Shown piece by piece: positions 1-6,908 of a stretch of DNA of 9,189 bases. How positions within the stretch are numbered: position 1 is the stretch's first letter; the number at the start of each line of letters is the position of its first letter. The notes below the pieces were generated by a model that saw nothing but the letters and a program-made list of their open reading frames with translations, ran no database searches and was not told the origin of the DNA. The DNA comes from Saprospiraceae bacterium. GTDB taxonomy: Bacteria; Bacteroidota; Bacteroidia; Chitinophagales; Saprospiraceae. Where the stretch lies: assembly GCA_020630045.1 (NCBI GenBank), contig JAHDCE010000042.1:1-9189 (forward strand), given 5' to 3'. The position numbers and the translations under genes are program-made.

Positions 1-1516
1 TTTTAACCACGAAAATTTTTACGACTTCACCGGACTTTTCATCCGGCAATCCGACGGCGGCAACCTCCAATACTTTCGGATGACCGGCGATGACTTCTTC
101 TATTTCATTGGGATAAACATTAAATCCTGAAACTAGAATCATATCTTTTTTACGATCTACGATTTGGAAGTAACCGTCCTCATGCATCATACCGATGTCG
201 CCCGTACTGAGCCAACCGTCTTTGATGACTTCAGCTGTTGCTTCGGGGCGGTTGTAATAACCCTTCATGACCTGAGGCCCCATGACTTGGATTTCTCCGA
301 CTTCTCCTTGGGGAAGTACGCTACCATCTTCACCTGCAATGCGGACATCCGTCGAAGGAACAGGTACGCCGATAGTTCCTAGTCTTCCTGTACCGTCAAT
401 CGGGACACAGGAAACTACGGGAGAAGCCTCAGTCATACCATAGCCTTCTGCTAGGAAACAGCCTGTGACTTGTTGCCATCTTTCGGCGACCGGACGTTGT
501 ACGGCCATTCCTCCCCCTACACAGGCTTTGAGATTTGAAAAGTTCAAATCTTTGAACTCAGGGTTGTTTAATAGGGCGTTAAACAGAGTATTGACCCCTG
601 TCATTACTGAAATATCATATCGTTTGAATTCCTTCATTACCGACTTCAGGTCCCTTGGGTTCGTGACCAAGACATTGAGTCCTCCTAGGGTCATCATGGC
701 CAAGCAATTCACTGTAAAGGAGAAGATATGATACATCGGAAGCGGAGAGAGCACTTTTTCTTTCGCTTCTTCCAGTTCCGGTTTCATGATGGCGTAAATC
801 TGTTGCATATTGGAGACCAAGTTCCGATTGGTCAACATAGCTCCTTTTGCCACACCGGTTGTTCCTCCTGTGTATTGTAATAATATGACATCATCCGGGT
901 TTCCTTGACGGCGAGTAATGGTGAATTTTTTTCCTTGGTTGACCGCATCTTTGAATTTGACGGTATTGGAAAGGTTGAATTTCGGGACACCACCTTTTAC
1001 ATTTTTCACGACAAAGTTGATGAGTCGTCCTTTGAATACGCCCAGCATTTCTCCAATGGAAGTGGTGATGACTGTTTTGATGTCCGTATCACCTATGATT
1101 TCCTGCAAGTTGGAAGCGAAGTTTTCGGCAATGACGATCGCCTTGGCACCGGAATCGGTGAATTGGTGACGCATTTCCCTAGGCGTATAAAGCGGGTTGG
1201 TATTCACCACGACTAAACCGGCTCTTAGCGCACCGAATAGTGCGATTGGGTATTGTAGGAGGTTCGGCATCATCAAGGCGATTTTGTCGCCGGGTTCCAA
1301 TCCGCGGGATTGTAGGTATGCGCCGAAAGCTTCCGACATTTTATCGATTTCCTTGTATTTGAGTTCCGTTCCGAAATTGGAAAAGGCCGGAAGGTCTTTG
1401 TATTTTTTAAGGTTGTTATCAATCAATTCAACGAGGGTGGAATAAGCATCTGCGTCAATGTTTGCAGGTATTCCACTCGGATAGGCACTGAGCCAAGGTC
1501 TGAAATTGTTGGACAT
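1..1516 (-). CDS. fadD: Long-chain fatty acid--CoA ligase (FadD-type), C-terminus cut by window edge
   Basis: This is an adenylate-forming enzyme that activates fatty acids with ATP and then CoA to give acyl-CoA for beta-oxidation or lipid synthesis; it acts in the cytoplasm or at the inner membrane. I translated the minus strand from the ATG at 1516-1514 (MSNNFRPWLSAYPSGIP...). It is open for 505 codons and leaves the window at base 1 without a stop. The ANL-superfamily motifs are present in order: the P-loop-like YTGGTTGVAKGA (residues 215-226), GYGMTEASP (from 358), STGD (437-440) and DRKKDMI (454-460). The substrate-region sequence FNVYPNEIEEV follows. FadD proteins are about 550-560 residues, so roughly 50 residues are missing, including the usual C-terminal catalytic lysine. 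The gene is divergent from the GGGP synthase gene. No Shine-Dalgarno and no convincing -7/-33 promoter was found upstream on the minus strand. Family assignment is firm; chain-length preference cannot be read. Confidence 0.95.
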   Translation of the reverse strand, partial: MSNNFRPWLSAYPSGIPANIDADAYSTLVELIDNNLKKYKDLPAFSNFGTELKYKEIDKMSEAFGAYLQSRGLEPGDKIALMMPNLLQYPIALFGALRAGLVVVNTNPLYTPREMRHQFTDSGAKAIVIAENFASNLQEIIGDTDIKTVITTSIGEMLGVFKGRLINFVVKNVKGGVPKFNLSNTVKFKDAVNQGKKFTITRRQGNPDDVILLQYTGGTTGVAKGAMLTNRNLVSNMQQIYAIMKPELEEAKEKVLSPLPMYHIFSFTVNCLAMMTLGGLNVLVTNPRDLKSVMKEFKRYDISVMTGVNTLFNALLNNPEFKDLNFSNLKACVGGGMAVQRPVAERWQQVTGCFLAEGYGMTEASPVVSCVPIDGTGRLGTIGVPVPSTDVRIAGEDGSVLPQGEVGEIQVMGPQVMKGYYNRPEATAEVIKDGWLSTGDIGMMHEDGYFQIVDRKKDMILVSGFNVYPNEIEEVIAGHPKVLEVAAVGLPDEKSGEVVKIFVVK

Positions 1517-1610
1517 GATATTGATTCAATGTTTTAATGATGTTCAATCAACACTAGTACGACAAGAATGGTTGGATTTCTCCAATCCCATCATTCCAAA
1601 GTGTGATTGC

Positions 1611-1642
1611 TTATACTCCAAACTACTTAATTTCAAGTATAA
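1611..1642. repeat. Short inverted repeat in the divergent intergenic region
   Basis: TTATACT at 1611-1617 is matched by its reverse complement AGTATAA at 1636-1642, with an 18-base spacer. A second small dyad, TTGGA/TCCAA with a 4-base loop, lies at 1572-1585. Both are in the roughly 270-bp region between the divergent fadD and GGGP synthase genes, which otherwise holds only the -7 element at 1701. They could be operator half-sites or simply AT-rich chance matches; nothing identifies a regulator. Confidence 0.25.
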
Positions 1643-1700
1643 TTCTCCTAAATGTAGTAAAAACAGTTAAATCGTGGAAACGTGCCGGTTTAAAAATCCT

Positions 1701-1708
1701 TACCTTTG
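1701..1708 (+). promoter_or_regulatory. Bacteroidota -7 promoter element for the GGGP synthase gene
   Basis: TACCTTTG matches the Bacteroidota sigma-factor -7 consensus TAnnTTTG exactly. No clear TTTG/TTG -33 element is found 19-21 bases upstream, so this half-site is the main support. Transcription would begin a few bases downstream, near 1714. That puts the ATG at 1706 outside the mRNA and leaves the ATGs at 1760 and 1787 as usable starts. Confidence 0.55.
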
Positions 1709-1786
1709 TACTTCAAACCCGATTCAAGAGACCTAATTAAGTTGCTGTTTTTATGTAAAATGGCACTTTCCAGAATATCGGCGGAT

Positions 1787-2545
1787 ATGAAAGATACATT
1801 ATACCAACAGCTCGGCACAGGGAAAGAGCAAGGCAAAAAGGATTTCGTGGTCTTGATTGATCCCGACAAATTGAGTTTGAGGAATGTGGATGATGTCATC
1901 CGCCTTTCCATAGAGTCCAAGGTGGATTATTTTTTCATCGGCGGTTCATTAATCGTGAACAGCATGTTGGATGAAATTTTGACAAATCTGAAAAAGGCTT
2001 GTAATATTCCCGTCTTCTTATTTCCGGGAGGAACCAATCAAATCAGTTATCGGGCGGATGCATTATTGTTTTTGTCACTTATTTCCGGAAGGAACCCTGA
2101 CTTGTTAATCGGGAAACACGTGGAAACGGCTCCGTTTCTCAAAATATCTCCCTTGGAAATCATATCGACCGGATATATGTTGGTTGACGGTGGTGTGCCG
2201 ACAACGGTTTCTTATATGAGCAATACTTATCCGATCCCCGCGACCAAAGATGACATTGCGGTTTGTACCGCTATCGCCGGCGAATTCCTAGGACTGAAGT
2301 TGATGTATATGGATGCGGGTAGCGGAGCGAAGACGCCCATTTCCGAATCCATGATTGGTGCGGTGAGCGGTGCGGTGAATTGTCCGTTGATTGTAGGTGG
2401 CGGTATCCGAACACCGGAAAAAGCTGCGGCCAATGCAAGAGCGGGAGCGGATTTAATTGTTGTGGGAGATGCCATTGAGAAAGATCCTTCATTGGTAACA
2501 GAAATGGCGGCTGCCGTACACGAAGTTTCAGCAGTCAAAGTTTAA
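1787..2545 (+). CDS. Geranylgeranylglyceryl phosphate synthase family protein (GGGPS/PcrB-like)
   Basis: This family joins a polyprenyl diphosphate (GGPP in archaea, heptaprenyl-PP for Bacillus PcrB) to sn-glycerol-1-phosphate, the first committed step of archaeal-type ether lipids. It is a cytoplasmic TIM-barrel enzyme. From the ATG at 1787 the protein is 252 residues, the normal length. Motifs seen: IDPDK (24-28), FPGGTNQIS (79-87), SGRNPDLLIGKHVETA (100-115), STGYMLVDGG (127-136), YMDAGSGA (174-181) and the phosphate-binding IVGGGIRTPE (202-211), followed by ADLIVVGDAIEKD. I chose 1787 because MKDTLYQQL starts where homologues begin, just before the first strand. The in-frame ATG at 1760 (nine more residues) is also possible, while the one at 1706 falls inside the -7 element. 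The stop is 62 bp before rsgA on the same strand, so the two are probably cotranscribed. Family is firm; the exact prenyl substrate is inferred. Confidence 0.92.
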   Translation: MKDTLYQQLGTGKEQGKKDFVVLIDPDKLSLRNVDDVIRLSIESKVDYFFIGGSLIVNSMLDEILTNLKKACNIPVFLFPGGTNQISYRADALLFLSLISGRNPDLLIGKHVETAPFLKISPLEIISTGYMLVDGGVPTTVSYMSNTYPIPATKDDIAVCTAIAGEFLGLKLMYMDAGSGAKTPISESMIGAVSGAVNCPLIVGGGIRTPEKAAANARAGADLIVVGDAIEKDPSLVTEMAAAVHEVSAVKV

Positions 2546-2607
2546 TGGTCTCGATGGAACTATTTGCATAATCCGTTAATTGGAATGACCGAAAAACAAA
2601 CAGTCTT

Positions 2608-3555
2608 TTGATAGAAGGAATCGTCATCAAATCCACAGGAAGTTGGTATCGGGTCAAAGCGGTGGACACAGGCCGTGTGTTCCAATGTAGGATTATCGGA
2701 AAATTCAGATTGGAAGGTAAAAAGTTGACCAATCCGGTTGCCGTTGGGGATCGGGTAAAATTGGTTATTGAAAATGAAGGCGAGTCCTCGGCCTTAATCA
2801 AGGAAATTCTCCCTAGGGAAAATTATGTCGTCAGGCAGTCCCCACGAAAAAAATTTTTCCTTCATCTTATCGCTGCTAATGTCGATCAGGCGATTGTACT
2901 GTCAACCATTCGAGAACCCAATCTCAAACAAGGGTTTATCGATCGCTTTTTGTTGATGACCGAGCCGTATAATATTCCTACGATTATCGTTTTCAACAAG
3001 GCGGATGTATTGGAGGAGGAAGATTTGGAGATTTACGCCGCCTTGGAATTCATGTATGAAGAAATCGGTTATGATGTTCGATTGATTTCCGCTTTGGATG
3101 GTGATGGATTGGAAGAACTCCGAGAATTGTTAAAGGATAAAACGACGCTGATTAGCGGGCATTCCGGTGTAGGGAAATCAACGCTCGTCAATCATTTGCA
3201 ACCCGGATTGGAGATTGATACACAAGAAATTTCCAATTTTTCCGGTAAGGGACAACACACCACTACATTTGCAGAAATGCACGAATTGGATTTTGGAGGC
3301 CGAATTATAGATACGCCAGGTATTAAAAGCCTTTCATTTATCAATATGGAACCCCAGGAAGTCGCCCATAACTTCCGCGAATTTTTCGAATATTCAAAGG
3401 ATTGCCGTTTTTCAAATTGCCAGCACATCAACGAGCCATCTTGTGCTGTGAAGGAAGCGATAGAAGCAGGGGAAATCAGTGAGTTGAGGTATATGAATTA
3501 CCTCCAAATTTTAGATGACATCAACGATCAAAATCACTGGGATAGAGTGAAATGA
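2608..3555 (+). CDS. rsgA: Ribosome small subunit-dependent GTPase A (RsgA/YjeQ)
   Basis: RsgA is a circularly permuted GTPase that binds the 30S subunit late in assembly and releases RbfA after GTP hydrolysis. The 315-residue protein has the full layout: an N-terminal OB-fold (about 1-75, beginning IEGIVIKSTGSWYRV), then G motifs in permuted order with NKAD (130-133, G4) before GHSGVGKST (184-192, G1), GKGQHTTT (213-220, switch I/G2) and DTPG (235-238, G3). The C-terminal zinc site has ligands Cys266, Cys271, His273 and Cys279 in the usual C-x4-C-x-H-x5-C spacing. The start is a TTG at 2608-2610. Homologues begin at this residue, no in-frame ATG fits, and the nearest ATG (2585) is in another frame. 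The stop lies 2 bp from the stop of the opposing DUF58 gene. Confidence 0.97.
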   Translation: MIEGIVIKSTGSWYRVKAVDTGRVFQCRIIGKFRLEGKKLTNPVAVGDRVKLVIENEGESSALIKEILPRENYVVRQSPRKKFFLHLIAANVDQAIVLSTIREPNLKQGFIDRFLLMTEPYNIPTIIVFNKADVLEEEDLEIYAALEFMYEEIGYDVRLISALDGDGLEELRELLKDKTTLISGHSGVGKSTLVNHLQPGLEIDTQEISNFSGKGQHTTTFAEMHELDFGGRIIDTPGIKSLSFINMEPQEVAHNFREFFEYSKDCRFSNCQHINEPSCAVKEAIEAGEISELRYMNYLQILDDINDQNHWDRVK

Positions 3556-3560
3556 TATCA
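3553..3560. other. Palindrome carrying both convergent stop codons
   Basis: The perfect 8-bp palindrome TGATATCA holds the TGA stop of rsgA (3553-3555, plus) and the TGA stop of the DUF58 gene (3558-3560, minus). There is no hairpin or T-tract between the genes, so each transcript must end inside the opposite gene or be terminated by a factor such as Rho. Confidence 0.8.
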
Positions 3561-4424
3561 TCGACGTTGCTTGAAAAACATCAATAACGCTTTCTCATAA
3601 GATTGGTCGACACTCATGGATACCGTGTCTTTGCCGGATCGGGAAAAAATGGATTTGAAATCCTCCCGATATTTTTTCGTCCGTTCATTGAAACGATCCC
3701 GTAGCGATTTGCTGGCGGTATCTACCAAGTAGCTTTTTCCGGTTTCAGCATCCGACATACGGACAAGTCCGATATTCGGTAGTTGTTCTTCGTTGGGGTC
3801 GAAAACTCGGATACCTACCATATCGTGCCGCTTGGCAGCCACTTGTAGCGGAATCGTATATCCCTCAGTCATGAAGTCGGAAAGGATAAAAACGATGCTC
3901 CTTTTTTTTAGAACATTGTTCATAAACCCTAGGGCGGCTCCTAGATCGGTTCCCTTGCTTTCAGGACGGAAATTGAGTAACTCCCGAATAATACGGAGGA
4001 TATGAGAACGTCCTTTCTTTGGGGGGATGAATTTTTCGACCTTGTCGGAAAAGAAAATCACACCGACCTTGTCGTTATTTTGAATCGCTGAAAAAGCCAA
4101 AACAGCGCTGACTTCGGTGATGAATTCGTTTTTCATCAAGTTCACCGTTCCGAAAAATGAAGATCGGCTGACATCTATCAATAACATAACCGTCAGTTCC
4201 CGTTCTTCTTCAAATACCTTAATGTGGGGTTCGTTGGTTCGGGCCGTTACATTCCAATCGATATTCCGGACATCGTCGCCGGGATGGTAGTCCCTGACCT
4301 CGCTAAAAGACATCCCGCGTCCCTTGAACGCACTCTGGTATTCCCCGGAGAAGATATGTTGACTCAACCCCTTGGTCTTGATTTCTATTTTGCGGACTTT
4401 CCTGAGCAGCTCGGTGGTGTCCAT
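3558..4424 (-). CDS. DUF58 domain protein with von Willebrand A-like fold
   Basis: DUF58 proteins are partners of MoxR AAA+ ATPases and are thought to help mature or assemble other proteins; the biochemical activity is not settled. The 288-residue protein has the DUF58 signature around 40-75 (FSEVRDYHPGDDVRNIDW, then an H-I-K-V-FEEERE stretch). A VWA-like metal site follows: DVSRS with Asp84, Ser86 and Ser88 (the DxSxS MIDAS pattern), GTD at 158-160 and LSDF at 181-184. No signal peptide or membrane segment is visible, so it is probably cytoplasmic. It is the last gene of the moxR operon: its ATG (4424-4422) is one base after the TAA of the secreted-protein gene, which suggests translational coupling. 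No batA/batB-type gene follows, since the next gene is the convergent rsgA. Family is firm; function is inferred from context. Confidence 0.93.
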   Translation of the reverse strand: MDTTELLRKVRKIEIKTKGLSQHIFSGEYQSAFKGRGMSFSEVRDYHPGDDVRNIDWNVTARTNEPHIKVFEEERELTVMLLIDVSRSSFFGTVNLMKNEFITEVSAVLAFSAIQNNDKVGVIFFSDKVEKFIPPKKGRSHILRIIRELLNFRPESKGTDLGAALGFMNNVLKKRSIVFILSDFMTEGYTIPLQVAAKRHDMVGIRVFDPNEEQLPNIGLVRMSDAETGKSYLVDTASKSLRDRFNERTKKYREDFKSIFSRSGKDTVSMSVDQSYEKALLMFFKQRR

Positions 4425-4425
4425 A

Positions 4426-5841
4426 TTACTTCCTTTTACTTTTTTTGTAAGAATATCTTGTATAGAAATGCATGACCGGATTGGAGCGCTTCAAGTATTC
4501 CTGCAAGTCATCATAAGATACGGTCGTTCCAACCCGTCCATAAATCGGGTTGAACGGCGTGCATACATAAATTCCGTTTTCGCGAATAGTGAACCGGTCG
4601 AATTCGGTATTTTGAATCCATTCTTTAAATCCCGCGTCTCCATTGACGGGCATCCATTCGATTCGGGCCATCACTTTTTCCCGGAGAAACTCCTTGTAAC
4701 CGGAACCCGATTTGAAGATGTCGTCCCAATGCAATACTTGGTCATTAAGTACATCATAATTGATGGCATGGTCTTCATATCCGGTCTCCCAGCTTTTGTT
4801 AAATGTCATGAAACCGCTGAGAATCGTATCCGACATGAATTCCATCCGATGCCATCCTGCCGCTCCGGACTTCGCTCGGTCGTCGGGGCCCGGAAATGGG
4901 GTGTCCACCCGCATGGAATCCACATATATTTTACAACTTTTTTTCCAGTTGTCCACCACATAAGCGATTTGATTATTGAATCCCTTACTTCGTGTTTTGG
5001 GGAACGTTACGTCGTAAGTTGTCATATAGTCCTGGTATTCGACGCATCCGACAGTCAGTTCTTCTCTTTTACTGATTCCGAAGCGGCGACCTTCTTTATT
5101 TTCCCCTTCCGGGGAATAATAACCGGTAATTCGATCCTTGAGACCGAATTCGGAATCCATATTGGCGAGGAGGTTGTTGTTTTCGTCATAAAACCGCATG
5201 TCAAACCGTTTGTCGTTTGTCATTTCGCCTTGGACGACAATCGTGCTTTTGGTATCGCCGAATGTTCCTACACCTTCTATGGTTTCCAGTCCGTCTTGTT
5301 GAATGACAAAGTCAATGGGTTCTCCTAGGATTTCTCCGGCGTATCTTCTGATCCACTTGTTCTCTCCACAGTATCCGGGGAATTCCACTTCCTTGTTGAC
5401 GATTTCCAATACCAAATCCGCCGCCCGGGTTTTTTCCCGGTTGAACCATTTCGCTTTTATGATTAAATCTTCGAAATGTATGATGCCTTCGACATGACCG
5501 GTAACGGATTCTTCTTCATCCGTTTCGCGGAGATTGAGGTCGTCGCCTTTTAGCTCGCCGACCAGTTTGAACTTTTGCCGGCTTCTCAAAAATGTGATGT
5601 ATCCTTTACAATCCCGCCCGTCATAAGCGAGTATCGCAGATACTTCATTGATGCCGTCCACAGTCCCTTTGAAATGTTTCATCCAGTGGATGCGACGAGG
5701 GACGCGAAACAAGTCATACAATTCTTTTTCCGTTTTGGTCGGGTTTTCTACCGGATGGTTTTGAGCCATTATTTCCGGAAGGGAAAAAGAAAGAAAAGCA
5801 ATAAGGACTAAGATATATTTAAAGGCTTTGTTCATCTCCAT
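4426..5841 (-). CDS. Secreted protein with two N-terminal beta repeats and a DUF4163/DUF3298-like C-terminal half
   Basis: The function is not known. An N-terminal signal peptide is clear: a basic start (MNKAFK), a hydrophobic core at 9-21 and likely cleavage after Ala26 (IMA|Q), so the protein is exported. Residues about 56-147 and 167-257 look like two diverged copies of one beta-rich unit. Each runs: aromatic-x-G, a DG turn, a G-x-x-TF strand, a (V/Q)GE(L/M) strand, then a D-x-x-(L/M)-R strand followed by acidic residues. Residues about 268-451 resemble the DUF4163 plus DUF3298 pair of RsiV and PdaC: a paired N/V strand region, YDVLNDQVLHWDDIFKSGSG (362-381), and the closing DRFTIRENGIYV...VSYDDLQEYL (415-450). 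The C-terminus is basic (KKSKRK). The ATG (5841-5839) shares one base with the moxR TAA (TAATG); a start two codons later is also possible. The repeat and DUF assignments are by eye. Confidence 0.85.
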   Translation of the reverse strand: MEMNKAFKYILVLIAFLSFSLPEIMAQNHPVENPTKTEKELYDLFRVPRRIHWMKHFKGTVDGINEVSAILAYDGRDCKGYITFLRSRQKFKLVGELKGDDLNLRETDEEESVTGHVEGIIHFEDLIIKAKWFNREKTRAADLVLEIVNKEVEFPGYCGENKWIRRYAGEILGEPIDFVIQQDGLETIEGVGTFGDTKSTIVVQGEMTNDKRFDMRFYDENNNLLANMDSEFGLKDRITGYYSPEGENKEGRRFGISKREELTVGCVEYQDYMTTYDVTFPKTRSKGFNNQIAYVVDNWKKSCKIYVDSMRVDTPFPGPDDRAKSGAAGWHRMEFMSDTILSGFMTFNKSWETGYEDHAINYDVLNDQVLHWDDIFKSGSGYKEFLREKVMARIEWMPVNGDAGFKEWIQNTEFDRFTIRENGIYVCTPFNPIYGRVGTTVSYDDLQEYLKRSNPVMHFYTRYSYKKSKRK

Positions 5842-6839
5842 TATGGGACTTCTACAGTGTCTAGAATTTGTTTGATGATGTTTTCTTGAGTAATGTTTTC
5901 GGCTTCGGCTTCAAAGGTCAAACCGATACGATGCCCTAGGACATCGTAACAGACTTCGCGGATATCTTCCGGAGTCACATAGCCCCGTCTTTGGATAAAA
6001 GCATATGCTTTTGCCGCTAAGGCCATATTGATACTTGCCCTAGGAGATCCGCCATAATTGATCAAAGGTTTGAGTTTTTCCAATCCGTGTTGTTCAGGAT
6101 AGCGAGTGGCGAATACGATATCGGTGATATAGTTTTCGATTTTCTCATCCATATAGACGGAACGAACCAGTTTCCGGGCACGGATAATATCGGATGTACT
6201 GACGACAGGTTTTACTTCCGGCATTTTTTCACCGGCCATGACCAATCTGATGATTCGTCTTTCTTCTTCTTTGGTGGGGTAGGTGATTTTGACCTTCAAC
6301 ATAAAACGATCCGTTTGGGCTTCCGGGAGAACGTATGTACCTTCTTGCTCAATCGGATTCTGGGTAGCTAATACCAAGAATGGTTCTTCCAGTTTATAGG
6401 TTTCATTGCCAATGGTAACTTGCCTTTCCTGCATGGCTTCAAGCAGGGCGGACTGCACCTTTGCCGGTGCTCGGTTGATTTCGTCCGCTAGGACGAAATT
6501 GGCGAAAATAGGCCCTTTCCTTACGGTGAATTCGCTTTTGGCCGGATTGTAAATCAGTGTACCGACAATATCGGCAGGCAGAAGATCCGGTGTGAATTGA
6601 ATACGGCTGAACTCACCGTCAACACATTTGGAAAGTGTGTTGATGGCAAGTGTCTTGGCGAGACCGGGAAGACCTTCTAGTAAGATGTGTCCACGTGCTA
6701 ATAATCCGAGTAATAACCTTTCCATCATCTTTTCTTGTCCGATGATGACCTTGCCGGTTTCTTCGAGTAGTCGTTCTACGAATGCGCTTTCTTGTTGAAT
6801 TTGCAAGTTGAGCGCTTGAATGTCCAATGGTTGTTCCAT
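5841..6839 (-). CDS. MoxR family AAA+ ATPase
   Basis: MoxR proteins are cytoplasmic hexameric ATPases of the AAA+ class. They work with VWA-domain partners, including DUF58 proteins, as chaperones for the maturation of metalloproteins or envelope complexes. The 332-residue protein is full length. Visible motifs are Walker A GLPGLAKT (56-63), Walker B FVLADE (115-120) followed by INRAPAKVQSALLEAMQE, sensor 1 ATQNPIEQEGTY (158-169), the arginine-finger region EAQTDRFML, and sensor 2 GGSPRAS (263-269). It begins with ATG at 6839-6837. It leads a tight three-gene unit with the secreted 471-residue protein (1-bp overlap) and DUF58 (after a 1-bp gap). The gap to the upstream DUF3109 gene is 68 bp and holds an inverted repeat, so it may have its own promoter. 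The best -7-like site is TACTTTTT on the minus strand at 6857-6850, an imperfect match. The target of the complex is unknown. Confidence 0.96.
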   Translation of the reverse strand: MEQPLDIQALNLQIQQESAFVERLLEETGKVIIGQEKMMERLLLGLLARGHILLEGLPGLAKTLAINTLSKCVDGEFSRIQFTPDLLPADIVGTLIYNPAKSEFTVRKGPIFANFVLADEINRAPAKVQSALLEAMQERQVTIGNETYKLEEPFLVLATQNPIEQEGTYVLPEAQTDRFMLKVKITYPTKEEERRIIRLVMAGEKMPEVKPVVSTSDIIRARKLVRSVYMDEKIENYITDIVFATRYPEQHGLEKLKPLINYGGSPRASINMALAAKAYAFIQRRGYVTPEDIREVCYDVLGHRIGLTFEAEAENITQENIIKQILDTVEVP

Positions 6840-6869
6840 CTTGATTGTAAAAAAGTATTTTAGTTATTG

Positions 6870-6908
6870 GATGTTATCATGACTTTTATAGAAAATTGTG
6901 ATAACATC
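6870..6908. repeat. Perfect 10-bp inverted repeat between the DUF3109 and moxR genes
   Basis: GATGTTATCA at 6870-6879 and TGATAACATC at 6899-6908 are exact reverse complements, separated by 19 AT-rich bases. The right arm ends on the first base of the DUF3109 stop codon (6908-6910). No T-tract follows in the minus direction, so it is a poor intrinsic terminator for DUF3109. It could be an RNA stem-loop, a weak attenuator, or an operator upstream of moxR. Confidence 0.6.

Noticed and set aside
905..1445. Several plus-strand open frames of 80-100 codons opposite the acyl-CoA synthetase gene
   Set aside because: They are shadows of the minus-strand FadD frame, which carries all the family motifs.
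1706..1786. Extended N-terminus of the GGGP synthase from the ATG at 1706
   Set aside because: That ATG lies inside the -7 promoter element, so it would be upstream of the transcript start; the added residues also exceed the family's normal N-terminus.
2227..2538. Minus-strand open frame inside the GGGP synthase gene
   Set aside because: It is antisense to a conserved protein and its low-complexity Ala/Pro content reflects the complementary codons.
3901..3909. Run of T bases in the DUF58 gene as a possible frameshift site
   Set aside because: The frame reads through as a plausible Lys-Lys-Arg stretch and the VWA-like motifs before and after are in one frame.
4372..5328. Long plus-strand open frame (318 codons) opposite the secreted-protein gene
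   Set aside because: It lies wholly against well-supported minus-strand coding sequence with a signal peptide and domain-like C-terminus, has no recognisable domain or promoter, and starts inside the DUF58 gene.
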